DNA of 64,000 bases, from contig NZ_WNXX01000008.1 in the NCBI RefSeq assembly GCF_009733795.1, positions 62,001 through 126,000 on the forward strand, read 5' to 3'. This document shows, one piece after another, positions 1 to 8,815 of the stretch. Positions within the stretch are counted from its first letter, which is position 1. Each line of letters opens with the position of its first letter. The position numbers and the translations under genes are program-made. Origin of the DNA: Actinotalea caeni (GTDB lineage Bacteria; Actinomycetota; Actinomycetes; Actinomycetales; Beutenbergiaceae). The notes below the pieces were generated by a model. It ran no database searches. It was given only the letters and a program-made list of their open reading frames with translations, and was not told the origin of the DNA.

Positions 1-1961
1 CGGTGGCCGAGCCGGTCGTGCGCGACGACGGCGACCGCACGGGCCTGCAGGTGGTCGGGCTCGCTGCGCAGCACGTCCTCGACACGGTGCAGCGCGTCGG
101 CGTCGCGGCCGTGCCGGGCGTCGATACGGGCCATGCGGTACCCGGCGGGCGCGCGCCACAGCCGCATCCACAGCGCCCGGCCGTACCGGTCGTAGGCGCC
201 GCTGTCGTCGCCCATCGCCTCGCGGACGAGCCCGTGCAGGTAGAGGGCGCGGGTGTCGCGGGGGTTGGCGTGGCGGCGCGTCAGCCGCGCGGTCGCGCGC
301 GCGAGCAGCTCGTCGGCGGTCTCCAGGTCGCGCGCGGCGTAGGCGCGCTGCGCGAGCCCGAGCAGGCTCTCGACGTGCTCGGGGTCGCGCCGCAGCGCCT
401 CGCGCCAGTACGGCACCGGCGAGCGGGTGGCGTGGCGGTAGAGCTCGAGGTGGGTCGCCACCATCGCGAGCTCCTCGACCGCCTCGATCTCGTGCGGCAG
501 CGGCGGCTCGGTGGCCGGGTCGGGCTCCGGCCCCGGGTCGGTGGGCTGCGGCTCGGTCCAGGTGACCAGCGTGCGCCCCTCGTGCCGCACGGTCACGGTG
601 ACCGGCCCGGCACCGCTGGGCAGCGCGTGCTCGGCCCGGTAGGGGGTCGCCGGGTCGAGGTCGACGACGTGCTCGGCGACCTGCTCGCCGTCGGCCGACA
701 CCTCGACGCGGACGCCCGCGAGCGACCGGGTGACGACGACGCCCACGTGGGCGGAGCCGTCGGCGCGGCGCAACGAGACGGCCGCATCGGCCGTGGCGCG
801 GTCGATCGGCCCGAGCTCGCGGATCGGGTACCAGCGCTGCGTGAAGACCTTGGTCTCGCCCGGCGCGAGGTAGGCGAAGTCGGGCTGGTTGTCGGTGAAC
901 ACGCCGGCCATCAGCTCGATGTAGTGGGCGCCGTCGTCGGAGAGGTTGGCGTCCCACGCGTGCCCGAACGGTGCGTTGCCCCAGGTCCACTGCTTCTTGC
1001 CGACCGCGATGTGGTGGTCGGCCACGTGCACGAACCCGACCCGGGTGGCGTGGTCGTAGCCGCCGAAGAAGTCCTCCGCGGAGCCGAGCACCATGTAGGA
1101 GGTCGGCACCGGGATGTTCGAGTACCAGTCGAGCCGGTCGCCGGTGACCTCGGTGCCGTCGGACGCGTGCCGCACCTCCCCGGCCCGAGCGGCGTAGTCG
1201 ATGCCGTAGTAGGGGTTGTCGGCGTGCGGGAACGCCGTGACCGCACGCCGGGCGTGGTCGGCCACGTGCCGGACGTCGTGCGGGAAGAACGACTGGTAGT
1301 CGTCGTCGACGCGGGCGGCGACGTTGGCCCACCACAGGAACGTCTGGGTGAGCTCGGTGCGGTTGTAGAGCCGCACGTCGAGCTCGATCGCGCTGGAGTC
1401 CGGGCGCAGCCGGAACCCGTGCATGCCCTTCATGCGGGCGAACGGGTCGTGGTCGGAGCACCACACGACCGCCGAGCCGTCGTCCTCGGTCGCCAGGTGG
1501 TAGTCGGTCGGCAGGTAGGTGGCGGGCCGGTGGTGCTGCGGCCAGTTGAGCTCGATGCCGCCGGCGATCCAGGGGCCGGCGAGACCGACGAGGGCGGGCT
1601 TGATGACGGGGTTGCAGTAGAACAGGTCGACGCCGGAGGCCAGGTCGCGCGCGACGTGCAGCCGGCCGCCGAGCTCCGGGAGCACCACGACCCGGACCCA
1701 GGCGTTCTCGAGGTGGACCGCACGCCACGTGCGCGGGGTCGGCTCGGTCGCGATCCGGTGGTGGAACGGCAGCGGGTAGACCCGGCCGGAGGAGCCCTGG
1801 TAGACGCGACGGTCGAGGTAGGAGGGGTAGCGCTCGGGCGGCATCGGCTCGTAGGTCGGCAGCGTCAGCGGCTCCTCCCAGACCGCGACCGGTGCGTCGG
1901 AGAGGTGGGCGGGCCGGGGCGGCAGCGCAAGCTGTGCCGTCGAGGTCTCCACATCGAGCAT
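1..1961 (-). CDS. DUF5107 domain protein with C-terminal TPR-like repeats (3' end outside window)
   Basis: Reading leftward from ATG at 1961 gives 653 codons without a stop before the window edge. Residues about 40-340 look like the DUF5107 beta-sandwich seen in actinobacterial carbohydrate loci, with a run of aromatic residues such as GGIELNWPQHH that would suit a sugar-binding or galactose-mutarotase-like fold. After a P/E-rich linker near residue 490 the chain becomes helical with repeated A-x-x-Y/H patterns typical of TPR (YWREALRRDPEHVESLLGLA). No signal peptide is visible, so it is probably cytoplasmic. It is divergent from the AraC gene at 2071, its likely regulator. Biochemical function of DUF5107 is not established. 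A long opposite-strand open frame over the same span is a G+C artefact. Confidence 0.82.
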   Translation of the reverse strand, partial: MLDVETSTAQLALPPRPAHLSDAPVAVWEEPLTLPTYEPMPPERYPSYLDRRVYQGSSGRVYPLPFHHRIATEPTPRTWRAVHLENAWVRVVVLPELGGRLHVARDLASGVDLFYCNPVIKPALVGLAGPWIAGGIELNWPQHHRPATYLPTDYHLATEDDGSAVVWCSDHDPFARMKGMHGFRLRPDSSAIELDVRLYNRTELTQTFLWWANVAARVDDDYQSFFPHDVRHVADHARRAVTAFPHADNPYYGIDYAARAGEVRHASDGTEVTGDRLDWYSNIPVPTSYMVLGSAEDFFGGYDHATRVGFVHVADHHIAVGKKQWTWGNAPFGHAWDANLSDDGAHYIELMAGVFTDNQPDFAYLAPGETKVFTQRWYPIRELGPIDRATADAAVSLRRADGSAHVGVVVTRSLAGVRVEVSADGEQVAEHVVDLDPATPYRAEHALPSGAGPVTVTVRHEGRTLVTWTEPQPTDPGPEPDPATEPPLPHEIEAVEELAMVATHLELYRHATRSPVPYWREALRRDPEHVESLLGLAQRAYAARDLETADELLARATARLTRRHANPRDTRALYLHGLVREAMGDDSGAYDRYGRALWMRLWRAPAGYRMARIDARHGRDADALHRVEDVLRSEPDHLQARAVAVVAHDRLGH

Positions 1962-2070
1962 GGCACCACCGTAGGAAGCCGCCCCGCCGCCGGAGAATGC
2001 AGAGAACGACGGCATTGCCTGGACGATCCGATGATCCGCAGCCACTTACGGGACCGCTAGGGTCGGCGCC

Positions 2071-2940
2071 ATGCGGATCCGCGAGGGGTTCCCGGGCGAG
2101 CGGCGCCGGGTACTGCCGCCCGACGTCGTGCGCACCGCGCTCGCGTCCGGCCTGACCCGCCGGTTGCTCGTGACCGACGCCGGCTACTACCCGCACGCCC
2201 TGCACCACGGCGCCACACGGCAGCACGGCTCGCGCGGCACGATCGTCATCGTCGCCTCCTCCGGCCGCGGTGCGTGCCGGTCGGGCGACCGGTTGCTCAG
2301 GGTGGGGCCGGGCCAGGCGCTGGTGATCCCGGCGCGCACGCCGCACCGGTACTGGAGCCACGACGACGACCCATGGACGATCACATGGATGCACGTGCGC
2401 GGCGAGGACGTGGCCGACGTCGAGCGGGCGGTCGCTCCCGACGGCCTCGCCGCCGTCGTCGACACCCACGAGCCGCTGCGCGTCGTCGGCGAGCTCGAGC
2501 GGGCGCTGGCCGCGCTGGAGACCGACGAGACCGTGCCCAGCCTGCTGCGCGCCTCGGGTGCGGCATGGTCGGTGCTGGCGCAGCTGGCGGCCGACGCCGC
2601 GGCGGGCAGCCAGGAGCGCACCGAGCCCGTGCGGGCCGCGCAGGCCTACCTGCGCGACCACCTGGACACCCCGGTGCGGGTCGGCGACCTCGCGGCACGC
2701 GTCGGGCTGAGCACGTCCCACTTCGCGGCGCTGTTCCGCAAGGCGACCGGCGGCGGCGTCATCGAGTACGTCAAGCGGCTGCGGATCGCGCGGGCCTCCG
2801 AGCTGCTGATGACGACGTCGATGCCGGTCGCCGACGTCGCGCGCGCCGTCGGCTACGACGACCCGTTCTACTTCTCGCGCCAGTTCCGCGCCGTGCACGC
2901 CTGCAGCCCGACCGTGTTCAGGGAGCGGGCCGGCACGTAG
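2071..2940 (+). CDS. AraC-family transcriptional regulator
   Basis: 289 aa. An N-terminal cupin-like ligand domain (about residues 25-140, including the VGPGQALVIPARTPH segment) is followed by a double helix-turn-helix at about 190-285. The first recognition helix is in LAARVGLSTSHFAALFRKA (from about residue 207) and the AraC signature GYDDPFYFSRQFR closes the second. The cupin plus HTH_18 plan is that of sugar-responsive activators. It is divergent from the DUF5107 gene (109 bp apart) and convergent with a second AraC gene that ends 5 bp away. No Shine-Dalgarno is seen; TAGGGT at 2058-2063 could be a -10 for a near-leaderless transcript. Confidence 0.9.
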   Translation: MRIREGFPGERRRVLPPDVVRTALASGLTRRLLVTDAGYYPHALHHGATRQHGSRGTIVIVASSGRGACRSGDRLLRVGPGQALVIPARTPHRYWSHDDDPWTITWMHVRGEDVADVERAVAPDGLAAVVDTHEPLRVVGELERALAALETDETVPSLLRASGAAWSVLAQLAADAAAGSQERTEPVRAAQAYLRDHLDTPVRVGDLAARVGLSTSHFAALFRKATGGGVIEYVKRLRIARASELLMTTSMPVADVARAVGYDDPFYFSRQFRAVHACSPTVFRERAGT

Positions 2941-2945
2941 AACGG

Positions 2946-3818
2946 CTACCGCGACCGGTCGCGGAACGCCGTGGGCGAGAGCCCGTTCGCGCGGTGGAAC
3001 TGCCGCGAGAAGTACAGCGGGTCGTCGTAGCCGCACGCCTGGGCGACCGAGGCCACCGGCAGCGAGGTCGTGTCGAGCAGCTCGCGCGCCCGCGCCATCC
3101 GCAGGTCGCGCTGGTAGCGCACGGGCGGTACGCCGACCTGCTGCCGGAACAGGGTGCCGAGCTGGGAGGCGCTGAGCCCGACCATCGCGGCGAGCGACGC
3201 GACCGAGGTGCGGCGCGGCGTCGTCGCGCGCAGGTGCTCCAGCGCCTGCTCGACCGGCGTCGTGGCGCTGCCGCGCGTGCGGCGACCGGTCGCGACCACG
3301 TGCGTGAGGGCGTTCCACGCGAGCCCGCTCGCCCGCACCAGGTCGCCCGAGGTCCCGGCGTCGAGGTGGTCGATCACCTGCGAGACCAGGCTCGCGACCG
3401 CGGCCGCGTCGCGCAGGTGGACGACGGCGGAGCCCGCCGCCTCGAGCGCCGCGCGCACGACCTCGCCCGCCTGCGCACCGGCGACGTGCAACCACCACAG
3501 CGTCCACGGCGCGTGGTCCGACGCGCGGTACTCGTGCGGCTGCCCCGCGGGGATCACGACCGCGTCGCCGCGCTCGACCGTGACCGTCCCCGCCGGGGTG
3601 GTGCACTGCCCGCCGCCGTCGGTGCAGACCAGCAGGATGTGCTCCTCGCACCCCGCAGGTCGACGCCGCCCGTGGCGACTGGCGCGCGGGAAGAAGCCGG
3701 CGTCGGTGACCAGCAGCGACCCGGTCACCGGCCGGGTGAGCGCCGCCCGCACCACCGGGCGGGCGACCACGACCATCCGCTGGCCCGCGAACCCGTCGCC
3801 GACCAGCGTGTCCGGCAC
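2946..3818 (-). CDS. AraC-family transcriptional regulator
   Basis: 290 aa from a GTG at 3818. This start is chosen because GGAGGAA sits 6 nt upstream; the in-frame ATGs at 3833 and 3842 have no such site and the first lies on the Shine-Dalgarno itself. An N-terminal cupin (ERGDAVVIPAGQPHEY) is followed by an HTH pair with the GYDDPLYFSRQFH signature near the C terminus. It resembles the convergent gene at 2071 in both domains, so the two may be diverged paralogues. Its target is not evident; the HxlR gene upstream is on the same strand, 65 bp away. Confidence 0.88.
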   Translation of the reverse strand: MPDTLVGDGFAGQRMVVVARPVVRAALTRPVTGSLLVTDAGFFPRASRHGRRRPAGCEEHILLVCTDGGGQCTTPAGTVTVERGDAVVIPAGQPHEYRASDHAPWTLWWLHVAGAQAGEVVRAALEAAGSAVVHLRDAAAVASLVSQVIDHLDAGTSGDLVRASGLAWNALTHVVATGRRTRGSATTPVEQALEHLRATTPRRTSVASLAAMVGLSASQLGTLFRQQVGVPPVRYQRDLRMARARELLDTTSLPVASVAQACGYDDPLYFSRQFHRANGLSPTAFRDRSR

Positions 3819-3883
3819 CGCCGCTTCCTCCATGGGCGGCATGCAATCCGCTCGTCGCCGGCAGGTCAAACCCGGCGCTGTCG

Positions 3884-4312
3884 TCAGCGCGCCGCGTCGA
3901 ACTCCGCTCGCGCCCGCGCGATCTCGAGCTGGTGCTCCTCGGTCCACGTCACGAGCGACTCGATCGTCCCGAGCAGCGTCAGCCCGAGAGGAGACACGCG
4001 GTACTCGACCCGCGGCGGGACCTCGGGGTACACCGTGCGCGTCACGAGCCCGTCACGCTCGAGGTTCCGGAGCGTGACGGTGAGCATCCGCTGGCTGATG
4101 CCGTCGATCGCCCGGCGCAGCTCGCTGAACCGGAGCGTGTCCTCGCGCAGCAGCGCGATGACGAGCAGCGACCACTTGTCGGCGACACGGTCGAGGATCT
4201 GGCGGACCTCGCAGCCCTCCCGCGCGTCCCACTGGAGGACGTCCCACCCCGTGTCGCAGGCGTCGGTCACCTCGGTGTGACCGGGTGAGGTCGAAGTGCC
4301 TTCTTCCGTCAT
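3884..4312 (-). CDS. HxlR-family winged-helix regulator
   Basis: 142 aa. The HxlR/MarR-like fold is plain: CEVRQILDRVADKWSLLVI, then LRFSELRRAIDGISQRML and a wing ending in PPRVEYRVSPLG. A Cys precedes the DNA-binding domain, as in redox- or aldehyde-sensing members, but a single Cys does not prove sensing. It is divergent from a 14-TM exporter gene, with a perfect inverted repeat between them (4338-4358), so autoregulation and repression of the exporter are likely. Confidence 0.9.
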   Translation of the reverse strand: MTEEGTSTSPGHTEVTDACDTGWDVLQWDAREGCEVRQILDRVADKWSLLVIALLREDTLRFSELRRAIDGISQRMLTVTLRNLERDGLVTRTVYPEVPPRVEYRVSPLGLTLLGTIESLVTWTEEHQLEIARARAEFDAAR

Positions 4313-4337
4313 GACCCGAGGGTGCCGCAGACTCCAG

Positions 4338-4358
4338 CTGGTTACAAGAGGTAACCAG
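4338..4358. promoter_or_regulatory. Inverted-repeat operator between hxlR-type regulator and MFS exporter
   Basis: CTGGTTAC at 4338-4345 and GTAACCAG at 4351-4358 are perfect 8-bp inverted arms around AAGAG. The arm is A+T-rich against its surroundings and lies midway in the 90-bp divergent region, as expected for a dimeric HxlR protein. Binding is inferred from position and symmetry. Confidence 0.7.
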
Positions 4359-4402
4359 GCGCACGTTCCGTGCGTGAGCACTCTGAGCACCGGAAGCAGG
4401 CC

Positions 4403-5821
4403 ATGACCGCTGCCACCTCCACCCCCTCCCCGCGACGAGCCGAGCGGATGACCGCTCGCGCCTGGGCGCTGCTGCTCGTCGTGTGCGGCGCCCTCTTCCT
4501 CGAGGGGATCGACATCGCGATGCTCAACGTCGCCGTGCCCGTGATCAGCGACGACCTGGGGGTGGCCGACCACGACGCGCACTGGATCATCAGCGCGTAC
4601 GTGCTGGGCTACGCCGGGTTCATGCTCCTGGGAGGCAGGGTCTCCGACCTCGTCGGGAGGCGCCGCGTCTTCCTCGGCGCGCTCGTGGTCTTCATCGGAT
4701 TCTCGGTCCTCGGCGGGGTCGCCACCGCCGGCTGGATCCTCGTCGTAGCCCGGTTCGCCACGGGTGTGGCTGCCGCCTTCCTGACCCCGGCCGGGTTCAG
4801 CATCGTCACCACGAGCTTTCCCGAGGGCCCGCTGCGCACGCGCGCCCTGGCGGTGTACGGAGCGGTCGGCGCCGCGGGCTTCACGCTCGGCACGGTCGCG
4901 GGCGGCGCGCTCACCAGCGTCGGCTGGCGCTGGGTCTTCTTCGCCCCGGTGGTCATCGGGCTGGCGCTGCTCGCCGTGGCGGTCCGTCCGATCCGGGCGG
5001 ACGGGCCGCGCGCGAGCCTCGTGGGCAGCTTCGACCTGGCCGGGGCGGTCACCGCGACCGGCGGCATGGTCGCCCTCGTGCTCGCGGTCGTGAGCGCGAG
5101 CGAGGGCGGGCTGTCGCCCGGCGCGCTCGCCGGCGCCGTCCTCGCGGCCGCGCTGTTCGTGGCGTTCGTCGTCGTCGAGCGCCGGGCCGCCGCGCCGCTC
5201 GTCCGGCTCGGCCTGCTGCGGGAGGGGCTGCTCGCGCACGCCGGCGCCGTCGGCCTGCTGTTCATGGGCGCGTTCTTCGGGTTCCAGTTCGTCCTCACTC
5301 TCTACCTCCAGGAGCTGCGTGGCTGGTCGCCGCTGGAGGTGGGCCTCACGTTCGCGATCATGGGCGCGGACCTCCTGCTCGCCCCGCTGCTGGCGCCGCG
5401 GCTGGTCCAGCGGCTCGGGAGCGCCGTCGTGATGACGCTCGGCGTCGCGGCCGGTCTCGGCTCGTACCTGCTCGTCCTCCGGCTGACCGACGACTGGGCC
5501 TACCTCGACCTGCTGCCCTCGCTCCTGCTCGTCGCCGTCGCGTTCGCGCTGGTGTACGGCCCGCTCACCGACGCAGCGACCGAGGGCATCCGGGAGGACG
5601 AGCACGGCGTCGCCGGTGGCGTCGTCTACACGGCGTTCCAGTTCGGCGGGGCGCTCGGTCTCGCACTCGTGACCGCCGTGCTGGTGGCCGGCGACGGACC
5701 CCCGGCGCTCGCCGACCACACCCGCGCCCTCCTGGTCCCGGCGGTCGCCACCGGGCTCGCGCTCGTGATCGGGCTGGCGGCCTCGAGGCGGCAGCGCCGG
5801 CTCACGCGCCCCGTCGGCTGA
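4403..5821 (+). CDS. MFS drug exporter, DHA2 (EmrB/QacA) type, 14 TM
   Basis: 472 aa from ATG at 4403, which is preceded by a purine-rich GGAAGCAGG; a GTG at 4370 would add 11 residues with no better site. Predicted inner-membrane H+/drug antiporter. The DHA2 hallmarks are the D-rich TM1 (LFLEGIDIAMLNVAVP), the loop motif GGRVSDLVGRRRVF between TM2 and TM3 and the antiporter motif region GAVGAAGFTLGTVAGG in TM5. Hydrophobic segments fit 14 helices. It probably exports a toxic organic compound sensed by the divergent HxlR protein; substrate unknown. Confidence 0.9.
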   Translation: MTAATSTPSPRRAERMTARAWALLLVVCGALFLEGIDIAMLNVAVPVISDDLGVADHDAHWIISAYVLGYAGFMLLGGRVSDLVGRRRVFLGALVVFIGFSVLGGVATAGWILVVARFATGVAAAFLTPAGFSIVTTSFPEGPLRTRALAVYGAVGAAGFTLGTVAGGALTSVGWRWVFFAPVVIGLALLAVAVRPIRADGPRASLVGSFDLAGAVTATGGMVALVLAVVSASEGGLSPGALAGAVLAAALFVAFVVVERRAAAPLVRLGLLREGLLAHAGAVGLLFMGAFFGFQFVLTLYLQELRGWSPLEVGLTFAIMGADLLLAPLLAPRLVQRLGSAVVMTLGVAAGLGSYLLVLRLTDDWAYLDLLPSLLLVAVAFALVYGPLTDAATEGIREDEHGVAGGVVYTAFQFGGALGLALVTAVLVAGDGPPALADHTRALLVPAVATGLALVIGLAASRRQRRLTRPVG

Positions 5822-5881
5822 TGCCGTCGTTTCGTCCATGGACCGCGCGGGATCCGCTATCCCGCGTCGCGGTGAGCGGCC

Positions 5882-5896
5882 CTAGCGTCGTGCTAG
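5882..5896. promoter_or_regulatory. Short inverted repeat upstream of GH2 gene
   Basis: CTAGC at 5882-5886 and GCTAG at 5892-5896 flank GTCGT, 28 bp before the GH2 start codon. CTAG is rare in this sequence, so two copies as symmetric arms stand out. It could be an operator for one of the nearby AraC proteins or another repressor; no further evidence. Confidence 0.4.
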
Positions 5897-5923
5897 CTCA
5901 GCGGGTCCGAAGGAGGAAGCGCC

Positions 5924-8773
5924 ATGACCACCGCACCCCGGCTCTCCGACGCCGTCACCGATCGCCGGGAGGTCGACCTCGCCGGCACGTGGGCCTGCCG
6001 GCTCGACCCGGACGGCGTGGGCGAGCGCGAGCAGTGGTTCCTCGCACCGTTGGCCGCCGAGCACGAGGTGACGCTGCCGGGCTCGATCCAGGAGCAGGGC
6101 ATCGGCGACGAGATCGCGCTCGACACCCCGTGGACCGGGAGCATCGCCGACCGGTCGTTCTTCGACGACGAGCGCTACGAGCCCTACCGGCAGCCCGGCG
6201 ACATCTCGATCCCGTTCTGGCTGCAGCCCCGGGTGTACTACCGGGGCGCCGCCTGGTTCCAGCGCGAGATCGTGGTCCCGGCCGACTGGGCGGACCGCCC
6301 GGTCGTGCTGCGCCTGGAGCGGGTGCACTGGGAGTCGACGGTCTGGGTCGACGGGCGCCTGGTCGGGCGCGCCGACAGCCTGACGACGCCGCACGCCCAC
6401 GACCTCGGCCATCTCTCCCCCGGCACCCACCTGCTGACGCTGCGCGTCGACAACCGCATGGTCGTCGACGTCGGCCCCAACGCCCACAGCGTCACCGACC
6501 ACACGCAGGGGAACTGGAACGGCGTCGTCGGCGCACTGACCCTCACGGCCGAGCCGGCGGTGCGGATCAGCCGCGTGCGTGCCGTCCCCGATGTCGCGCG
6601 GCGGGTCGTGACCGCCAAGATCGACCTCGCGGCCGGGCCTGCCGGCGCCGGCGTCGGCACCGTCCGCGTCCTCGCACGCAGCCGCGAGGACGGCGTCGCG
6701 ACCGAGCCCGTCGTCGTCGCCTTCGACGAGGACTACGGCGAGCACCTCGACGCCCGCGGGCTGACAGCGGCGGGCGGGCACGTCGACGTCGAGGTGCCGC
6801 TCGGACCGGACGCACGGACGTGGGACGAGTTCTCGCCGCACCTGTACGACCTCGAGATCGAGATCGTCACGGTCGTCGACGGCGTCGAGCACCACGACGC
6901 CACGACGACCACCTTCGGGCTGCGCGAGATCACCACCGACGGGCCGCACCTGCTGGTCAACGGCCGCAAGACGTTCGTCCGCGGCACGCTGGAGTCCTGC
7001 GTGTTCCCGCTCACCGGCTACCCGCCCACCGACGTCGCGTCGTGGCGTCGCGTCATCGACGTCGCCCGCAGCTACGGCCTCAACCTGCTCCGGTTCCACT
7101 CCTGGTGCCCGCCGGAGGCGGCGTTCCAGGCCGCCGACGAGGCCGGGTTCTACCTCCAGGTCGAGGGCCCGGTGTGGGCCAACCAGGGCGCGGGGCTCGG
7201 CGAGTCACGCCCCGTCGACGACTACGTCCACGTCGAGACCCGCCGCATCCTCGACACCTACGGCAACCACCCGTCGTTCGTGATGATGGCGCACGGCAAC
7301 GAGCCGGGCGGCCGCGACGTCGAGTTCCTCACCGCGTGGCTGCAGCGCTGGCGCTCCTACGACCCCCGCCGGCTCTACACCGCCGGCGCCGGCTGGCCGG
7401 TGCTGCCCGAGAACGACTTCGACAACGACTTCGAGCCACGCGCCCACCGATGGGGCGAGGGGCTGGAGTCCCGGATGAACGGCGCCCCGCCGGAGACCTG
7501 CACCGACTACGCCGAGCGCGTCGCACGCTCGGACCGGCCGGTGGTCAGCCACGAGATCGGGCAGTGGTGCGCGTACCCCGACCTCGCCGAGGTCGACCGC
7601 TACACCGGCCTCATGCAGCCGCGGAACTTCGGCGTGTTCGCCGACTTCCTGCGCGAGAACGGCATGGCCGACCAGGCCGAGGACTTCCTGCGCGTCTCGG
7701 GGCGGCTGCAGCTGCTCTGCTACAAGGAGGACGTCGAGTCGGCGCTGCGCACCGTGGGCTTCGGCGGCTTCCACCTGCTCGGGCTCACCGACTTCCCCGG
7801 GCAGGGCACCGCCCTCGTCGGCGTGGTCAACCCGTTCTGGGAGCCGAAGCCCTACTGCACGCCCGAGGAGTTCGCCCGCTTCTGCGGCCCGACGGTGCCG
7901 CTGGCGCGGCTGCCGCGCCGGGTGGTGCCGGCGGGCGAGGGCCTCGAGGTCGAGTTCCAGGTCGCCCACTTCGGGGCCGCGCCCCTGCGCGCGCAGGTCA
8001 CCTGGTCGCTGCGCGACGACGCGGGCACCGAGGTGACCGGCGGGGTCGTCGCGGAGGACGCCGTCCTCGAGGTCGGCAACCACAACCGGTGGGGCGTCAC
8101 GACGCTGCCGGTACCGGCCGGAGAGGCGGCGCGCTACTCGCTCGTGCTCACGCTGCGCACGGCCGACGGCGCCCTGCTGGAGAACGACTGGGCGGTGTGG
8201 GTGATGCCCGCCGCCGAGGGGGCCGACGGTGCCGCCAACGGCACGGTGCACGTCACCCACGACCCGCAGGACGCGATCGGGCGCGCCGAGGCCGGCGCGG
8301 ACGTGCTGCTGCTCGTCCGCCCCGAGGACGTCGGCAACGACGTCGCGCTCGGCTTCACCACGGTGTTCTGGAACACCGCGTGGACGCACGACCAGGCGCC
8401 GCACACGCTGGGTCTGCTGCACGACCCGGAGCACCCGGCGTTCGCGGGATTCCCCACCGACGGGACCACCGACTGGCAGTGGTGGGAGCTCGTGCACGGC
8501 GCGAGGGCGATGCTCGTCGACGGGCTGCCGCAGCACGTGCGCCCGATCGTGCAGCCGATCGACACCTGGTTCGAGGCTCGCCGCCTCGGCGCGCTCGTCG
8601 AGGGGCGACTGGGCCGCGGCCGGCTGGTCGTCTGCTCGCTCAACCTCGAGCCCGAGCCCGACCGGCTGGTGCGGGCGGCGTTCCGGCGCTCGCTGCTGGC
8701 CTACATGGCGAGCCCGGCGTTCGCACCCGAGCACACGTTCGACGGCGCACAGGTGCTCGGCCTGCTCCGCTAG
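5924..8773 (+). CDS. Glycoside hydrolase family 2 protein (beta-galactosidase/glucuronidase-like)
   Basis: 949 aa with a strong AGGAGGA 8 nt before the ATG. The order is GH2 sugar-binding domain (about 20-190; WFQREIVVPADW and LRVDNRM are typical), immunoglobulin-like domain (about 195-345) and TIM barrel (about 350-650). The acid/base is Glu460 in HGNEPGG and the nucleophile is probably Glu544 in VVSHEIGQW. A beta-sandwich C-terminal domain follows (about 670-780), then a tail (about 790-949) that I do not recognise. No signal peptide, so it should act in the cytoplasm on imported oligosaccharides. It follows the MFS gene by 102 bp. Exact glycosidic specificity cannot be read from sequence. 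Confidence 0.88.
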   Translation: MTTAPRLSDAVTDRREVDLAGTWACRLDPDGVGEREQWFLAPLAAEHEVTLPGSIQEQGIGDEIALDTPWTGSIADRSFFDDERYEPYRQPGDISIPFWLQPRVYYRGAAWFQREIVVPADWADRPVVLRLERVHWESTVWVDGRLVGRADSLTTPHAHDLGHLSPGTHLLTLRVDNRMVVDVGPNAHSVTDHTQGNWNGVVGALTLTAEPAVRISRVRAVPDVARRVVTAKIDLAAGPAGAGVGTVRVLARSREDGVATEPVVVAFDEDYGEHLDARGLTAAGGHVDVEVPLGPDARTWDEFSPHLYDLEIEIVTVVDGVEHHDATTTTFGLREITTDGPHLLVNGRKTFVRGTLESCVFPLTGYPPTDVASWRRVIDVARSYGLNLLRFHSWCPPEAAFQAADEAGFYLQVEGPVWANQGAGLGESRPVDDYVHVETRRILDTYGNHPSFVMMAHGNEPGGRDVEFLTAWLQRWRSYDPRRLYTAGAGWPVLPENDFDNDFEPRAHRWGEGLESRMNGAPPETCTDYAERVARSDRPVVSHEIGQWCAYPDLAEVDRYTGLMQPRNFGVFADFLRENGMADQAEDFLRVSGRLQLLCYKEDVESALRTVGFGGFHLLGLTDFPGQGTALVGVVNPFWEPKPYCTPEEFARFCGPTVPLARLPRRVVPAGEGLEVEFQVAHFGAAPLRAQVTWSLRDDAGTEVTGGVVAEDAVLEVGNHNRWGVTTLPVPAGEAARYSLVLTLRTADGALLENDWAVWVMPAAEGADGAANGTVHVTHDPQDAIGRAEAGADVLLLVRPEDVGNDVALGFTTVFWNTAWTHDQAPHTLGLLHDPEHPAFAGFPTDGTTDWQWWELVHGARAMLVDGLPQHVRPIVQPIDTWFEARRLGALVEGRLGRGRLVVCSLNLEPEPDRLVRAAFRRSLLAYMASPAFAPEHTFDGAQVLGLLR

Positions 8774-8815
8774 CCCGGTGTCGGGGCGGAGCCGGCCGAG
8801 CCGGACCGGGACGGT

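Noticed and set aside
5882-5896. The CTAGC inverted repeat as an insertion-sequence end
   Set aside because: No second end, target duplication or transposase; a regulatory site is simpler.
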